A stretch of 14,934 bases of DNA from Planctomycetota bacterium (GTDB taxonomy: Bacteria; Planctomycetota; UBA1135; UBA2386). How positions within the stretch are numbered: the first letter of the stretch is position 1; each line of letters begins with the position of its first letter. The DNA lies in contig CANGSN010000021.1 of NCBI GenBank assembly GCA_947455805.1, forward strand, positions 1 through 14,934, written 5' to 3'. Of this stretch, positions 1 to 5,807 are shown in pieces. The translations under genes were made by a program, and so were the position numbers. The notes under the pieces are model-generated. The model was given only the letters and a program-made list of their open reading frames with translations. It did no database searches and was not told the DNA's origin.

Positions 1-178
1 CGAGCGCGAAGCCATCGCGCAGGCGTTGCTCGACCACGGTGCGGCGTTGATGACGCGCGCGATCGACGGCGGCTACAAGGACACCGCCGACCTCGAGAAC
101 GCGCCGGTGTTCGCGCCGCTGCGCGCGTCGGCGCACTACCCGGCGCTGCGCGCGAAGCTGGCGGCCGCGGCGAAGTGA
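1..178 (+). CDS. C-terminal fragment of a probable TPR-type protein (5' end outside window)
   Basis: The reading frame enters at base 2 and runs 58 codons to TGA at 176-178, so only the C-terminus is visible. The visible chain is an amphipathic, alanine-rich helical stretch: a helix around LLDHGAALMTRAIDGGY, then KDTADLENAPVFAPLR, then HYPALRAKLAAAAK. The pattern 'A-I-x-x-G-Y-K-D-x-A-D-L-x-x-x-P-x-F-x-P-L-R ... Y-P-A-L' is what I know from the last tetratricopeptide-like repeat of many planctomycetal and acidobacterial proteins, often serine/threonine kinases with TPR tails. That family assignment is inference from a short stretch; no kinase motif lies inside the window. The next gene is convergent and its stop lies 19 bases away. 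Confidence 0.6.
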   Translation, partial: EREAIAQALLDHGAALMTRAIDGGYKDTADLENAPVFAPLRASAHYPALRAKLAAAAK

Positions 179-197
179 CCCCGGCGGCTGCGCTTCG

Positions 198-1955
198 TCA
201 CTTGCCGTCGACGATCGACATCGGCACCACGCCGGCTTCCTGCAGCGACCGCCGCACGCGCTCGCGCAGTTCGGCCCACTCGGTCGCCGTCGACTTCGGG
301 CCGCCGATCGCTTCGTAGCGGAACATCATCGCCAGCTGGTGCGCCGCGAAGTCGCGCATCGCCAGCTTCGAGAACGTGAACGCCGCGTGCGGGCCTTGCT
401 GGCCACTCGCCGCCACGTCGTAGACCTCGTCGTCGTCGAGGAACGCGGCGAGGCACGCGAGGCGTTCGGCGCGCTGCCGGTCGGCGAGGTAGCGGTAGGC
501 GAAGGGTGCCATGTACTGCATGCGCAACCCGATCGGCAACGCACGCGCCGTGCGCACGAACGCCTGCCACACGTCGCGCTTGCCGGTCAGCACGACGAGG
601 TGCCCGAGACTGCCGTGCGGCGACGTCCAGACCTCCTTCGGCATCTCCTTTGGGGCGCTCGCCAGCACTTCGAGGAAGCGCGCGCAGAAGCGCTCCTCGT
701 CGACGTCGGCGAGGCGGCGCAAGGCGTGGAGGCGGCCGTCGAGCGTCGCCGCGGCGATGCGTTCGAGCAGTTCGACCTTCTGCGCCTTGCGCATCGAGCC
801 GTCGGCGATGGCATCGATGACGTCGTAGCCCGCCCGCTCCGGCGTGCGTTCGACCATCTCGACGATCGCCAGGTAGAGCCGCTCGGGCCACTTGGCGGCG
901 AGGATGCGCATGGAGCCGGTGTGGCCGCGCAGGAACGACGCGACCATATACTCGTCCTCGGCCTGCCGGCTGGCCGTGGCCCACCACGCTTCGGCATCGG
1001 CGACCGCGATGCGCGGCGCGATGCCGCCGGAGCACGGGACCACGTCGCCGGCGATCTCCTGCAGCGCGTCGCTGGCGACTTCGCCGAGCGGGCGCGTGTA
1101 GGAGCGCATGTTGTTGATGCCGACCGTGCGCGCGCGCGTCAGCCGGTCGTCGGCGAGGTGCCCGATCAGGGCCGGCACGCTGGCGAAGCCCCGGCGCACG
1201 ACGGCGTCGAACGGCGCGTCGCCGTCGCGGTCGCGGCCGAGGCCACCGGCGCGCCGGCTGTGCACCATCGCGAGCACCAACGCGGTCTCGGCATCGACGC
1301 CGGGCACCGGCTTGCTGACGCTGCTGGCGAGCTGGTCCAGCAGCTGGCGCCACGGCTGCATCCAGACGAACGCCGTGCCCGCTGCCACCGGTGCCCCATC
1401 TTCGGGCAGCAGGGCGACCGCAGCCCGCAGGCGCTGCTCGATCCGTTCCAACGGCTCTTCCGACTCGTGCACCTGCGCAAGCCAGTGCGCCGCCGCCAAC
1501 TGGGCCGTGCGATCGAGCAGCCGCTGGCCGTGCGCCTTCCGCTGCACGAGCACCCGCGCCACCTCCTGGTAGCCGCGCGCCCACAGCTGCAGTCCGGCCG
1601 CCAGATCCTGATCGCGGTCGAAGTCGTCGAGCCACTCGTCGACGACGAGCCCGTCGGCCACGAGCGGCTTCGCCAGCGGCTCGACGGCGGCCACGCGCCG
1701 CAGCTCGGTCTCGGTGCAGGTGCCACTCAGGTAGACCCCCTTGCCGTCGGCGTTCGTCGCGAGGCGAAAAGCCGGCTGCAGCGGCGCACTGCCACGGTTG
1801 GGCAGCAGCAGCACCAGCGGCGCGTTCGCCGGCGCCTGCGGCAGGCCGAGCTCCTGGTAGCGCGCCACCGCCGCGGCGAGTTCTTCGTCGGTCGGCACCT
1901 GCTGCGCCGACAACCATGAGGCCAACAGCAACCCGGCGCAGAGCGTGTTCTTCAT
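198..1955 (-). CDS. Secreted protein of unknown function with helical-repeat-like body
   Basis: 585 residues from the ATG at 1955. This start is preferred over longer in-frame ones because it puts a clean signal peptide at the N-terminus: MKN, a hydrophobic run of about residues 5-15, and an S-A-Q cleavage-like site near residue 17. The mature protein has no catalytic motif I recognise. Much of it reads as paired helices, with a stretch around VPALIGHLADDRLTRAR and later SDALQEIAGD that resembles a HEAT-type repeat (known style: IPxLIxxLxDD ... ALxxIxG). This is a resemblance, not a firm domain call. A GTGGG element lies about 11 bases upstream of the ATG. It is transcribed alone; the lipoprotein gene upstream on the same strand ends 103 bases before its start. 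A role in the periplasm or cell surface is all that can be inferred. Confidence 0.85.
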   Translation of the reverse strand: MKNTLCAGLLLASWLSAQQVPTDEELAAAVARYQELGLPQAPANAPLVLLLPNRGSAPLQPAFRLATNADGKGVYLSGTCTETELRRVAAVEPLAKPLVADGLVVDEWLDDFDRDQDLAAGLQLWARGYQEVARVLVQRKAHGQRLLDRTAQLAAAHWLAQVHESEEPLERIEQRLRAAVALLPEDGAPVAAGTAFVWMQPWRQLLDQLASSVSKPVPGVDAETALVLAMVHSRRAGGLGRDRDGDAPFDAVVRRGFASVPALIGHLADDRLTRARTVGINNMRSYTRPLGEVASDALQEIAGDVVPCSGGIAPRIAVADAEAWWATASRQAEDEYMVASFLRGHTGSMRILAAKWPERLYLAIVEMVERTPERAGYDVIDAIADGSMRKAQKVELLERIAAATLDGRLHALRRLADVDEERFCARFLEVLASAPKEMPKEVWTSPHGSLGHLVVLTGKRDVWQAFVRTARALPIGLRMQYMAPFAYRYLADRQRAERLACLAAFLDDDEVYDVAASGQQGPHAAFTFSKLAMRDFAAHQLAMMFRYEAIGGPKSTATEWAELRERVRRSLQEAGVVPMSIVDGK

Positions 1956-2058
1956 TGGCGTGCCCACTCTAGCGATCCGAGCGGGGCACGTTCGGCCCGA
2001 CGATGGCGAGAGGACCGCCGAGGACGCAGCGCGATCCGTGCAGTTCCCGCAAACGCCG

Positions 2059-2616
2059 TCAGCGCCCGCTCGCCGCATCGCCCGCGGCCTGCACCGCCAC
2101 GCGCACGAGCCGCACGAGGAACACGCCGTTCGGGTCGTGGATCAAATACGACGGCGAGCAGTCGCTGCCGTACTGCACCGTGACGTAGCCGAGCATCGTG
2201 TCCTCGTCGATCGGGCTGAACGCCGCGCGCAGCGTCAGCGTCGACGAACAGCTGCTCAGCCACGCCGTCTCGACGTCGAGCACGAACGTGCGGCCGTCGG
2301 CGACGTTCGAGTAGCGCGCCGGTTCGACGCCGCCCCAATCGTCGAACAGCGGAATCGCCCCAGGACCGTAGGCGACGCCGTTGTTGATGCCGAAGAACTG
2401 CCCGCTCACCAGCGGGAAGAACGGCGCCCCGATCGGCGACGCGGTCGGCAGCGGCGCCGGCGAGTTGCGGCGCTCGATGTCGGTCACCGCCCACATGCCG
2501 TTCATGTCGATGACGACGTTCGACTCGGGCGGGCCGACGACGCTGCCGCGGTTGCTGCCGCCGCACGCGGCGAGCCGCAGGAAGGGAGGGAGGAGAGAAC
2601 GCGCGAGGGCAGGCAT
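2059..2616 (-). CDS. Putative lipoprotein, unknown function
   Basis: 185 residues from the ATG at 2616. This start gives a short positive N-region (MPALAR), a hydrophobic stretch and a lipobox L-A-A-C with the lipidated Cys at residue 18, followed by GGSN. A longer in-frame start at 2802 would bury the signal peptide and overlap the divergent ATL gene, so it is rejected. The mature part looks beta-rich, with alternating hydrophobic residues around GRTFVLDVETAWL and LGYVTVQYG, plus two cysteines (in SSCSS and GSDCS) that could form a disulfide. I do not recognise the family. Gly after the Cys is compatible with outer-membrane sorting. No clear Shine-Dalgarno is visible. The 79-base gap to the ATL gene must hold both promoters. 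Confidence 0.72.
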   Translation of the reverse strand: MPALARSLLPPFLRLAACGGSNRGSVVGPPESNVVIDMNGMWAVTDIERRNSPAPLPTASPIGAPFFPLVSGQFFGINNGVAYGPGAIPLFDDWGGVEPARYSNVADGRTFVLDVETAWLSSCSSTLTLRAAFSPIDEDTMLGYVTVQYGSDCSPSYLIHDPNGVFLVRLVRVAVQAAGDAASGR

Positions 2617-2695
2617 GCCAGAACTAGCCAGGAAGGCGGCGAAGGGTAACCGCCGGTCCCTTCCCAGGTGCCGCCGCCGCGGGCATCGTCCGCGC

Positions 2696-3049
2696 GTGCG
2701 ATCCGCCCCCGAACCCGGTTCCCCACAGCGCATCGTCGGCCCGGGCTTCCACGCCCGCGTGCACGCACTCGTCGCCACCGTGCCACCGGGCTTCGTCACC
2801 ACCTACGGCGACGTCGCCAAAGCGCTCGGCAGCAGGAACGTCGCCCGCCACGTCGGCTTCGCGATGGCGGCACTGCCGCCCGGCAGCGACGTGCCGTGGT
2901 GGCGCGTCGTCGCCGCCGGCGGCCGGCTGGCGATGGCGAGCGCGCTGGTGCAGCGCGAGCAGGGCAAGCGCCTGCGGGCTGAAGGTCTCGTCGTGAAGAA
3001 CGGCCGCGTCGTCGGCTTCGCGGCAATGCGGTTCCTCGGGCTGGGCTGA
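2696..3049 (+). CDS. Alkyltransferase-like (ATL) protein, MGMT-family DNA-damage recognition protein
   Basis: 117 residues from GTG at 2696. It belongs to the methylated-DNA-cysteine methyltransferase fold: VPPGFVTTYGDVAKALG (about residues 29-45), then ARHVGFAMAALP, then PWWRVVAAGG (67-76). In true O6-alkylguanine transferases this last motif is PCHRV with the acceptor Cys; here the Cys is Trp (W68). That is the defining change of ATL proteins, which flip out and bind O6-alkylguanine without repairing it and hand the lesion to nucleotide excision repair (established for Atl1/eATL). Y37 and R51 match the Tyr and Arg used for base flipping. The length fits ATLs of about 100-120 residues. The frame is open further upstream, but those residues are Arg-rich and overlap the divergent lipoprotein, so GTG 2696 is preferred. 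The protein should be cytoplasmic. Function by family is firm; the exact start is less so. Confidence 0.9.
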   Translation: MRSAPEPGSPQRIVGPGFHARVHALVATVPPGFVTTYGDVAKALGSRNVARHVGFAMAALPPGSDVPWWRVVAAGGRLAMASALVQREQGKRLRAEGLVVKNGRVVGFAAMRFLGLG

Positions 3050-3061
3050 CTCGGAGCGCGC

Positions 3062-3081
3062 CGGCGTCAACGCCGACGCCG
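3062..3081. terminator. GC-rich hairpin between convergent genes
   Basis: CGGCGTC at 3062-3068 pairs perfectly with GACGCCG at 3075-3081 around a 6-base loop. A shorter alternative stem (CGGCG/CGCCG around TCAA) uses the same bases. It sits at the meeting point of the ATL gene (stop 3049) and the convergent lipoprotein gene, whose stop codon it contains. There is no T-run on either side, so a terminator role is only plausible. Confidence 0.3.
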
Positions 3082-3582
3082 CGTCTGGACTGCGACCACA
3101 TCGCCCACCTGCGCCGCTCGGCCCCCTTGCCGCGGCGTGTGGTGGCCGATGCACATGCTGCCGTCGCGCAGGAGGAACTCGACTTCGCCGTGGTAGCCAC
3201 GGGCGTCGGCGTAGCCGCCCCGAGGCTCGACCGAACGCGCCACCGCGTCCGATTCGAAGCGGACCGCCACCCGCGCGCCGATCACCGCATGGACCTTGCC
3301 GATCCTTGGCGCGGGTGCTTCACCGAGGAACCCCCGAGGCCGCAGGCGTCGGGCTTCGTCGCGGGCCATGGCCACGATGCGACCCACCGGGTCCCACGGG
3401 AACGGGCGCAGCATCAGCCTGCGCAGATCGGACGAAATCGGCGGTTCCACCGCGGCGGGTGCACTTGCCTGAGTCGAGCCCATCCCACGGAGTGTCGCCA
3501 CGGGCGGAGCCGACGAGGGCGACGAGCTGCACGCGGCGAGCGACAAGAAGACCACCACGAGAGCTCGAGTGGATCGATGCAT
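3067..3582 (-). CDS. Putative lipoprotein, paralogue A of a tandem pair
   Basis: 171 residues from the ATG at 3582. The start gives a signal peptide with basic MHRSTR, a hydrophobic core and lipobox L-A-A-C (Cys18), then a Ser/Pro/Ala-rich linker to about residue 50. The folded part contains DLRRLMLRPFPWDP (52-65), PRIGKVHAVIGARVAVRFES (92-111), YHGEVEFLLRDG (130-141) and VGDVVAVQ (159-166). The same blocks in the same order occur in the neighbouring gene 3700-4290, so the two are tandem duplicates. The second half looks like a small beta-barrel (short strands, G-x-x-V-A-V-x-F-E-S), but I cannot name a family. A TGGAAC element lies seven bases before the ATG, as in the paralogue. Function unknown; an envelope location is inferred from the lipobox. 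Confidence 0.8.
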   Translation of the reverse strand: MHRSTRALVVVFLSLAACSSSPSSAPPVATLRGMGSTQASAPAAVEPPISSDLRRLMLRPFPWDPVGRIVAMARDEARRLRPRGFLGEAPAPRIGKVHAVIGARVAVRFESDAVARSVEPRGGYADARGYHGEVEFLLRDGSMCIGHHTPRQGGRAAQVGDVVAVQTRRRR

Positions 3583-3699
3583 CGTCGGAGTTCCATCCAG
3601 CATGCGCTGGCGTAGCGAGGGCATTGCGGTGAGGCACGGGCGCGTCTTCGGATACGGCGGTGCGGTTCCTCGGCGTCGCCGGGAGCGGCATCACGGCGA

Positions 3700-4290
3700 C
3701 TAGCGAGAGAGACTTTGACAGACGAAGTCCCCGACACGGACGGACTCCTCGGGTCGCAAGAACGCCACGCGTGCGAGCCACAGCCGTCCGAGGCGCTCCA
3801 CGAGCTCCACTTCGCCCTTGTAGCCATCGGGATCGTAGAAGCTGCCGAGATCGAACATCGCGCGAGCAGCCGCGGTCGACTCGAACTGGATCGCGACGCG
3901 CGATCCCTCCACCGCGACGACCCGACCGAACCTTGGACCCGACGCGGCGGTAGCAGCGCGCAACGCTTCGGCAGCCTCGGCACGCTCCGCTGCAGTGCCG
4001 GAGTCGATCAGACGGTGAGCCCGATACCGGCGGACCTCCTCGCGCGCACCGGTCATCCGTTGCGGCATCGGGTCCAACGCGAATGGCCGCTGCATGAGCC
4101 AGCGCAGATCGGGCGAAGCGGCGGCACCCAGCGCTCTGGTGGTTGGAGAACGCGGCGCACGCACGGTCGGCGGCGCTTCGTCCTTCCGCTCACCGGATGC
4201 CGGTTCCGGTTGCTGCCGTTCGCGCGCGTGCGGCGCCAGGCACGCAGCGAGCATGAACAGGAAGACAGCGAGCGCCACGTTCGTTCGCAT
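3700..4290 (-). CDS. Putative lipoprotein, paralogue B of a tandem pair
   Basis: 196 residues from the ATG at 4290, stop TAG. Signal peptide MRTNVALAVFLFMLAAC with lipobox L-A-A-C (Cys17), then a charged, Pro-rich linker to about residue 58. The conserved blocks shared with the gene at 3067-3582 are DLRWLMQRPFALDP (61-74), PRFGRVVAVEGSRVAIQFES (119-138), YKGEVELVERLG (157-168) and VRVGDFV (184-190). It differs by an Ala/Glu-rich helical insertion (about residues 95-117, STAAERAEAAEALRAA-like) that paralogue A lacks. Both genes carry TGGAAC exactly seven bases before the ATG, which may be a weak ribosome-binding site or a relic of the duplication. The 117 bases between the two genes hold nothing I can name. 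No known family recognised. Confidence 0.8.
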   Translation of the reverse strand: MRTNVALAVFLFMLAACLAPHARERQQPEPASGERKDEAPPTVRAPRSPTTRALGAAASPDLRWLMQRPFALDPMPQRMTGAREEVRRYRAHRLIDSGTAAERAEAAEALRAATAASGPRFGRVVAVEGSRVAIQFESTAAARAMFDLGSFYDPDGYKGEVELVERLGRLWLARVAFLRPEESVRVGDFVCQSLSR

Positions 4291-4401
4291 GAAGAGCGTT
4301 CCAGGAAAGGCGGCTGGCGACAGCATGCGCCGCCATCCCCATCCTGGCGAGCCCCCGTCGCAGCGACACGGAAACGACGTTCGCGCGCGGAAGGCGATGG
4401 C

Positions 4402-4533
4402 TCAGCAACCCGCGCCGGCGACGAACACGCGCCAGACGATCAAGCCGGCGAACGCCGCCGCGATCGCACCACCGACGAGCACCACCGCGACGAACCACTT
4501 CACCTCGGTCCACAGCGGCGTGCGCTCGTTCAC
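4402..4533 (-). CDS. 43-residue single-helix membrane peptide coupled to the macro-domain gene
   Basis: Starts with GTG at 4533, which overlaps the TGA of the macro-domain gene as GTGA, and ends with TGA at 4402-4404. The product has a polar N-terminus (VNERTPLWTEVKW), one hydrophobic segment of about 21-25 residues (FVAVVLVGGAIAAAFAGLIVW, residues 14-34) and a short tail RVFVAGAGC ending in Cys. This is one clear transmembrane helix. The 4-base start/stop overlap is the classic arrangement for translational coupling, so the peptide is probably made in step with the macro protein. No family is recognisable at this size. It could be a chance frame, but a continuous helix directly after a GTGA overlap argues that it is real. 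Confidence 0.65.
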   Translation of the reverse strand: MNERTPLWTEVKWFVAVVLVGGAIAAAFAGLIVWRVFVAGAGC

Positions 4534-5195
4534 GCGCCACCTCGCGGTGCCCGACCGGTCGCCGGCCCTTGCACGCCACGCAGCGCGTACGGCGCCATCG
4601 CCGGATGCGCGACCTGCCGCCACTTCTCCTCGACGATGCTGGCGAACGCAGTGCGCATCTGCGCCGCCGACTCCGCGAACGGCATGCCTCCGACGCCGGT
4701 CGCCATGCCCGGGATCACCACCGACGCAATCGGGGCCGCCCCGCGCACGTTGTGCTGCAGCACGGCGACGAGTGCGGCGCGCGTCGCCAGGTAGGCGCCG
4801 ATCGACTGCGCCTGGTTGCCGGGCACGCGCATCGTCGGCGCCATCACGAGGCAACGCACAGCCCGCGCACCGGGCACCTCGACGACCAGCGCCGCACCGA
4901 CCGCCAGTTCGCCGCAGCAGCGGTCGCCGATCGCCTGCGCGACCAGCGGTTGCGCCGCGCCACGATGGAAGTCGTCGACGGCTTTGTCGAAGCCGCCGCC
5001 CATGTCGCCGAAGCTGTTGCCAGGACACACCACGGCGTCCGGCGACAGGTCGAGCAGGTCGCCGCAGACGACCTCCACGCAGGCGAGCTCGCGGAAGGCC
5101 GCCGCCATCGCGAGCGCCATGTCGCGGTTGCGGTCGCCGACGACGAAGCGAACGCCGCGCGGGCCGGCAGAGGTGGCAGGTTTCAGGGTCTCCAC
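4530..5195 (-). CDS. Macro-domain protein (predicted ADP-ribose-binding or -hydrolysing)
   Basis: 221 residues from GTG 5195. The macro fold is shown by V-V-C-G-D-L (about 42-47), then DAVVCPGNSFGDMGGGFDKAV (about 53-73), with the Asn and Gly-rich loop that line the ADP-ribose pocket, and IPGMATGVGG (about 161-170), the second phosphate-binding loop. Macro domains bind ADP-ribose or its derivatives, and many remove ADP-ribose from proteins or nucleic acids; which activity applies here cannot be read from sequence. The N-S-F-G after the pocket Asn differs from the common N-A-A-N. Start: GGAGG at 5202-5206 lies six bases before GTG 5195, so this is preferred over ATG 5201 (no spacing) or ATG 5234 (no ribosome site). 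The downstream one-helix peptide overlaps its stop. It is probably cytoplasmic and co-transcribed with the membrane gene upstream. Confidence 0.85.
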   Translation of the reverse strand: METLKPATSAGPRGVRFVVGDRNRDMALAMAAAFRELACVEVVCGDLLDLSPDAVVCPGNSFGDMGGGFDKAVDDFHRGAAQPLVAQAIGDRCCGELAVGAALVVEVPGARAVRCLVMAPTMRVPGNQAQSIGAYLATRAALVAVLQHNVRGAAPIASVVIPGMATGVGGMPFAESAAQMRTAFASIVEEKWRQVAHPAMAPYALRGVQGPATGRAPRGGA

Positions 5196-5201
5196 GCGCA
5201 T

Positions 5202-5206
5202 CCTCC
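5202..5206 (-). promoter_or_regulatory. Shine-Dalgarno GGAGG deciding the macro-gene start
   Basis: Read on the minus strand, GGAGG is followed by ATGCGC and then GTG at 5195, a six-base spacer. The ATG directly abutting the GGAGG is too close to be served by it, so GTG 5195 is the better start. Confidence 0.5.
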
Positions 5207-5304
5207 GGAAGCGGCGTCGCAGGAAGTCGAGCATGACGGTGTGCGCGCATCATGGCCGACGCGGCGTGGCCGCACGAGCGCGGGAGCGTTCCGACCAGGC
5301 CGCT

Positions 5305-5682
5305 TCATCCGCCGCTCGGCGGATGCACGAGGTACTCGGGGTCGCAGACGAACCCCACGACCAACTCCCCGACGCGGCCGACGGCGAACCACAGCACCAG
5401 CAAGGCGAAGTCGCGCGCGTCGCCGGGCAACAGCAGCAGCACGGGCCCGCCTCGCCGCGCACCGCACCAGCCCACCGCGCAACCGGCAGCCAGCGCGATC
5501 GCGAGCACCACGCGCGCCGGCGCACCGCGCAGGTCCTCGTCGGCGACCAGCAGCACCGACAGCAGCTGCACGGCGAGGAACGTCAGGTTGCCCACGAGCA
5601 GGCCGACGCCGGCATGGCTGGCCCACCGGCGGAGTGCACGCCATCGCGAGGCAGCCTTCCTCTGCATGCGCGTCGGGACCAT
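5305..5682 (-). CDS. Small integral membrane protein, unknown function
   Basis: 125 residues from the ATG at 5682; ATG 5667, five codons on, is equally possible and neither has a clear ribosome site. A basic N-terminus (KAASRWRALRRW) is followed by three hydrophobic segments: about 25-46 (GVGLLVGNLTFLAVQLLSVLLV), 57-74 (VVLAIALAAGCAVGWCGA) and 91-112 (FALLVLWFAVGRVGELVVGF). The C-terminus is short and ends HPPSGG. The Arg-rich N-terminus suggests it faces the cytoplasm. I recognise no family. It is followed on the same strand by the macro-domain gene (about 110 bases to its GTG), so the two may be in one transcript, though the gap is long enough for a separate promoter. Confidence 0.7.
   Translation of the reverse strand: MVPTRMQRKAASRWRALRRWASHAGVGLLVGNLTFLAVQLLSVLLVADEDLRGAPARVVLAIALAAGCAVGWCGARRGGPVLLLLPGDARDFALLVLWFAVGRVGELVVGFVCDPEYLVHPPSGG
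5306..5325. repeat. Perfect 9-base inverted repeat at the end of the membrane-protein gene
   Basis: CATCCGCCG at 5306-5314 and CGGCGGATG at 5317-5325 form a perfect palindrome separated by CT. It encodes the C-terminal PPSGG and overlaps the TGA of the minus-strand gene. As RNA it gives an eight-pair stem with a four-base loop. With no following T-run it is a weak terminator candidate; it could also be an operator-like site for the macro gene downstream, or a by-product of the codons used. Confidence 0.35.
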
Positions 5683-5807
5683 GGGAGAAGAGGTTCTAGG
5701 CACGAGGAGCCGGCACACCAACGATCCGCTCCTTCTCGGATGCGGCGGACGTCGCCGAACGCGCCGCTGGCATTGCGGGCCGCTGCGAGTGCACCGACAC
5801 TGCGCCG

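Noticed and set aside
339..1919. Long plus-strand frame of 526 codons opposite the secreted protein gene
   Set aside because: The product is Arg/His/Ala-heavy without domain or signal, while the opposite strand has a signal peptide and balanced composition. Long antisense frames are expected at this GC content.
3023..3672. 13-base match TGCGGTTCCTCGG near 3027 and 3660
   Set aside because: Several matches of this length are expected by chance in 15 kb of GC-rich DNA, and the flanks do not match.
4530..5195. DarTG-type toxin-antitoxin system
   Set aside because: The macro protein has no DarT-like ADP-ribosyltransferase neighbour; both flanking genes are membrane proteins.
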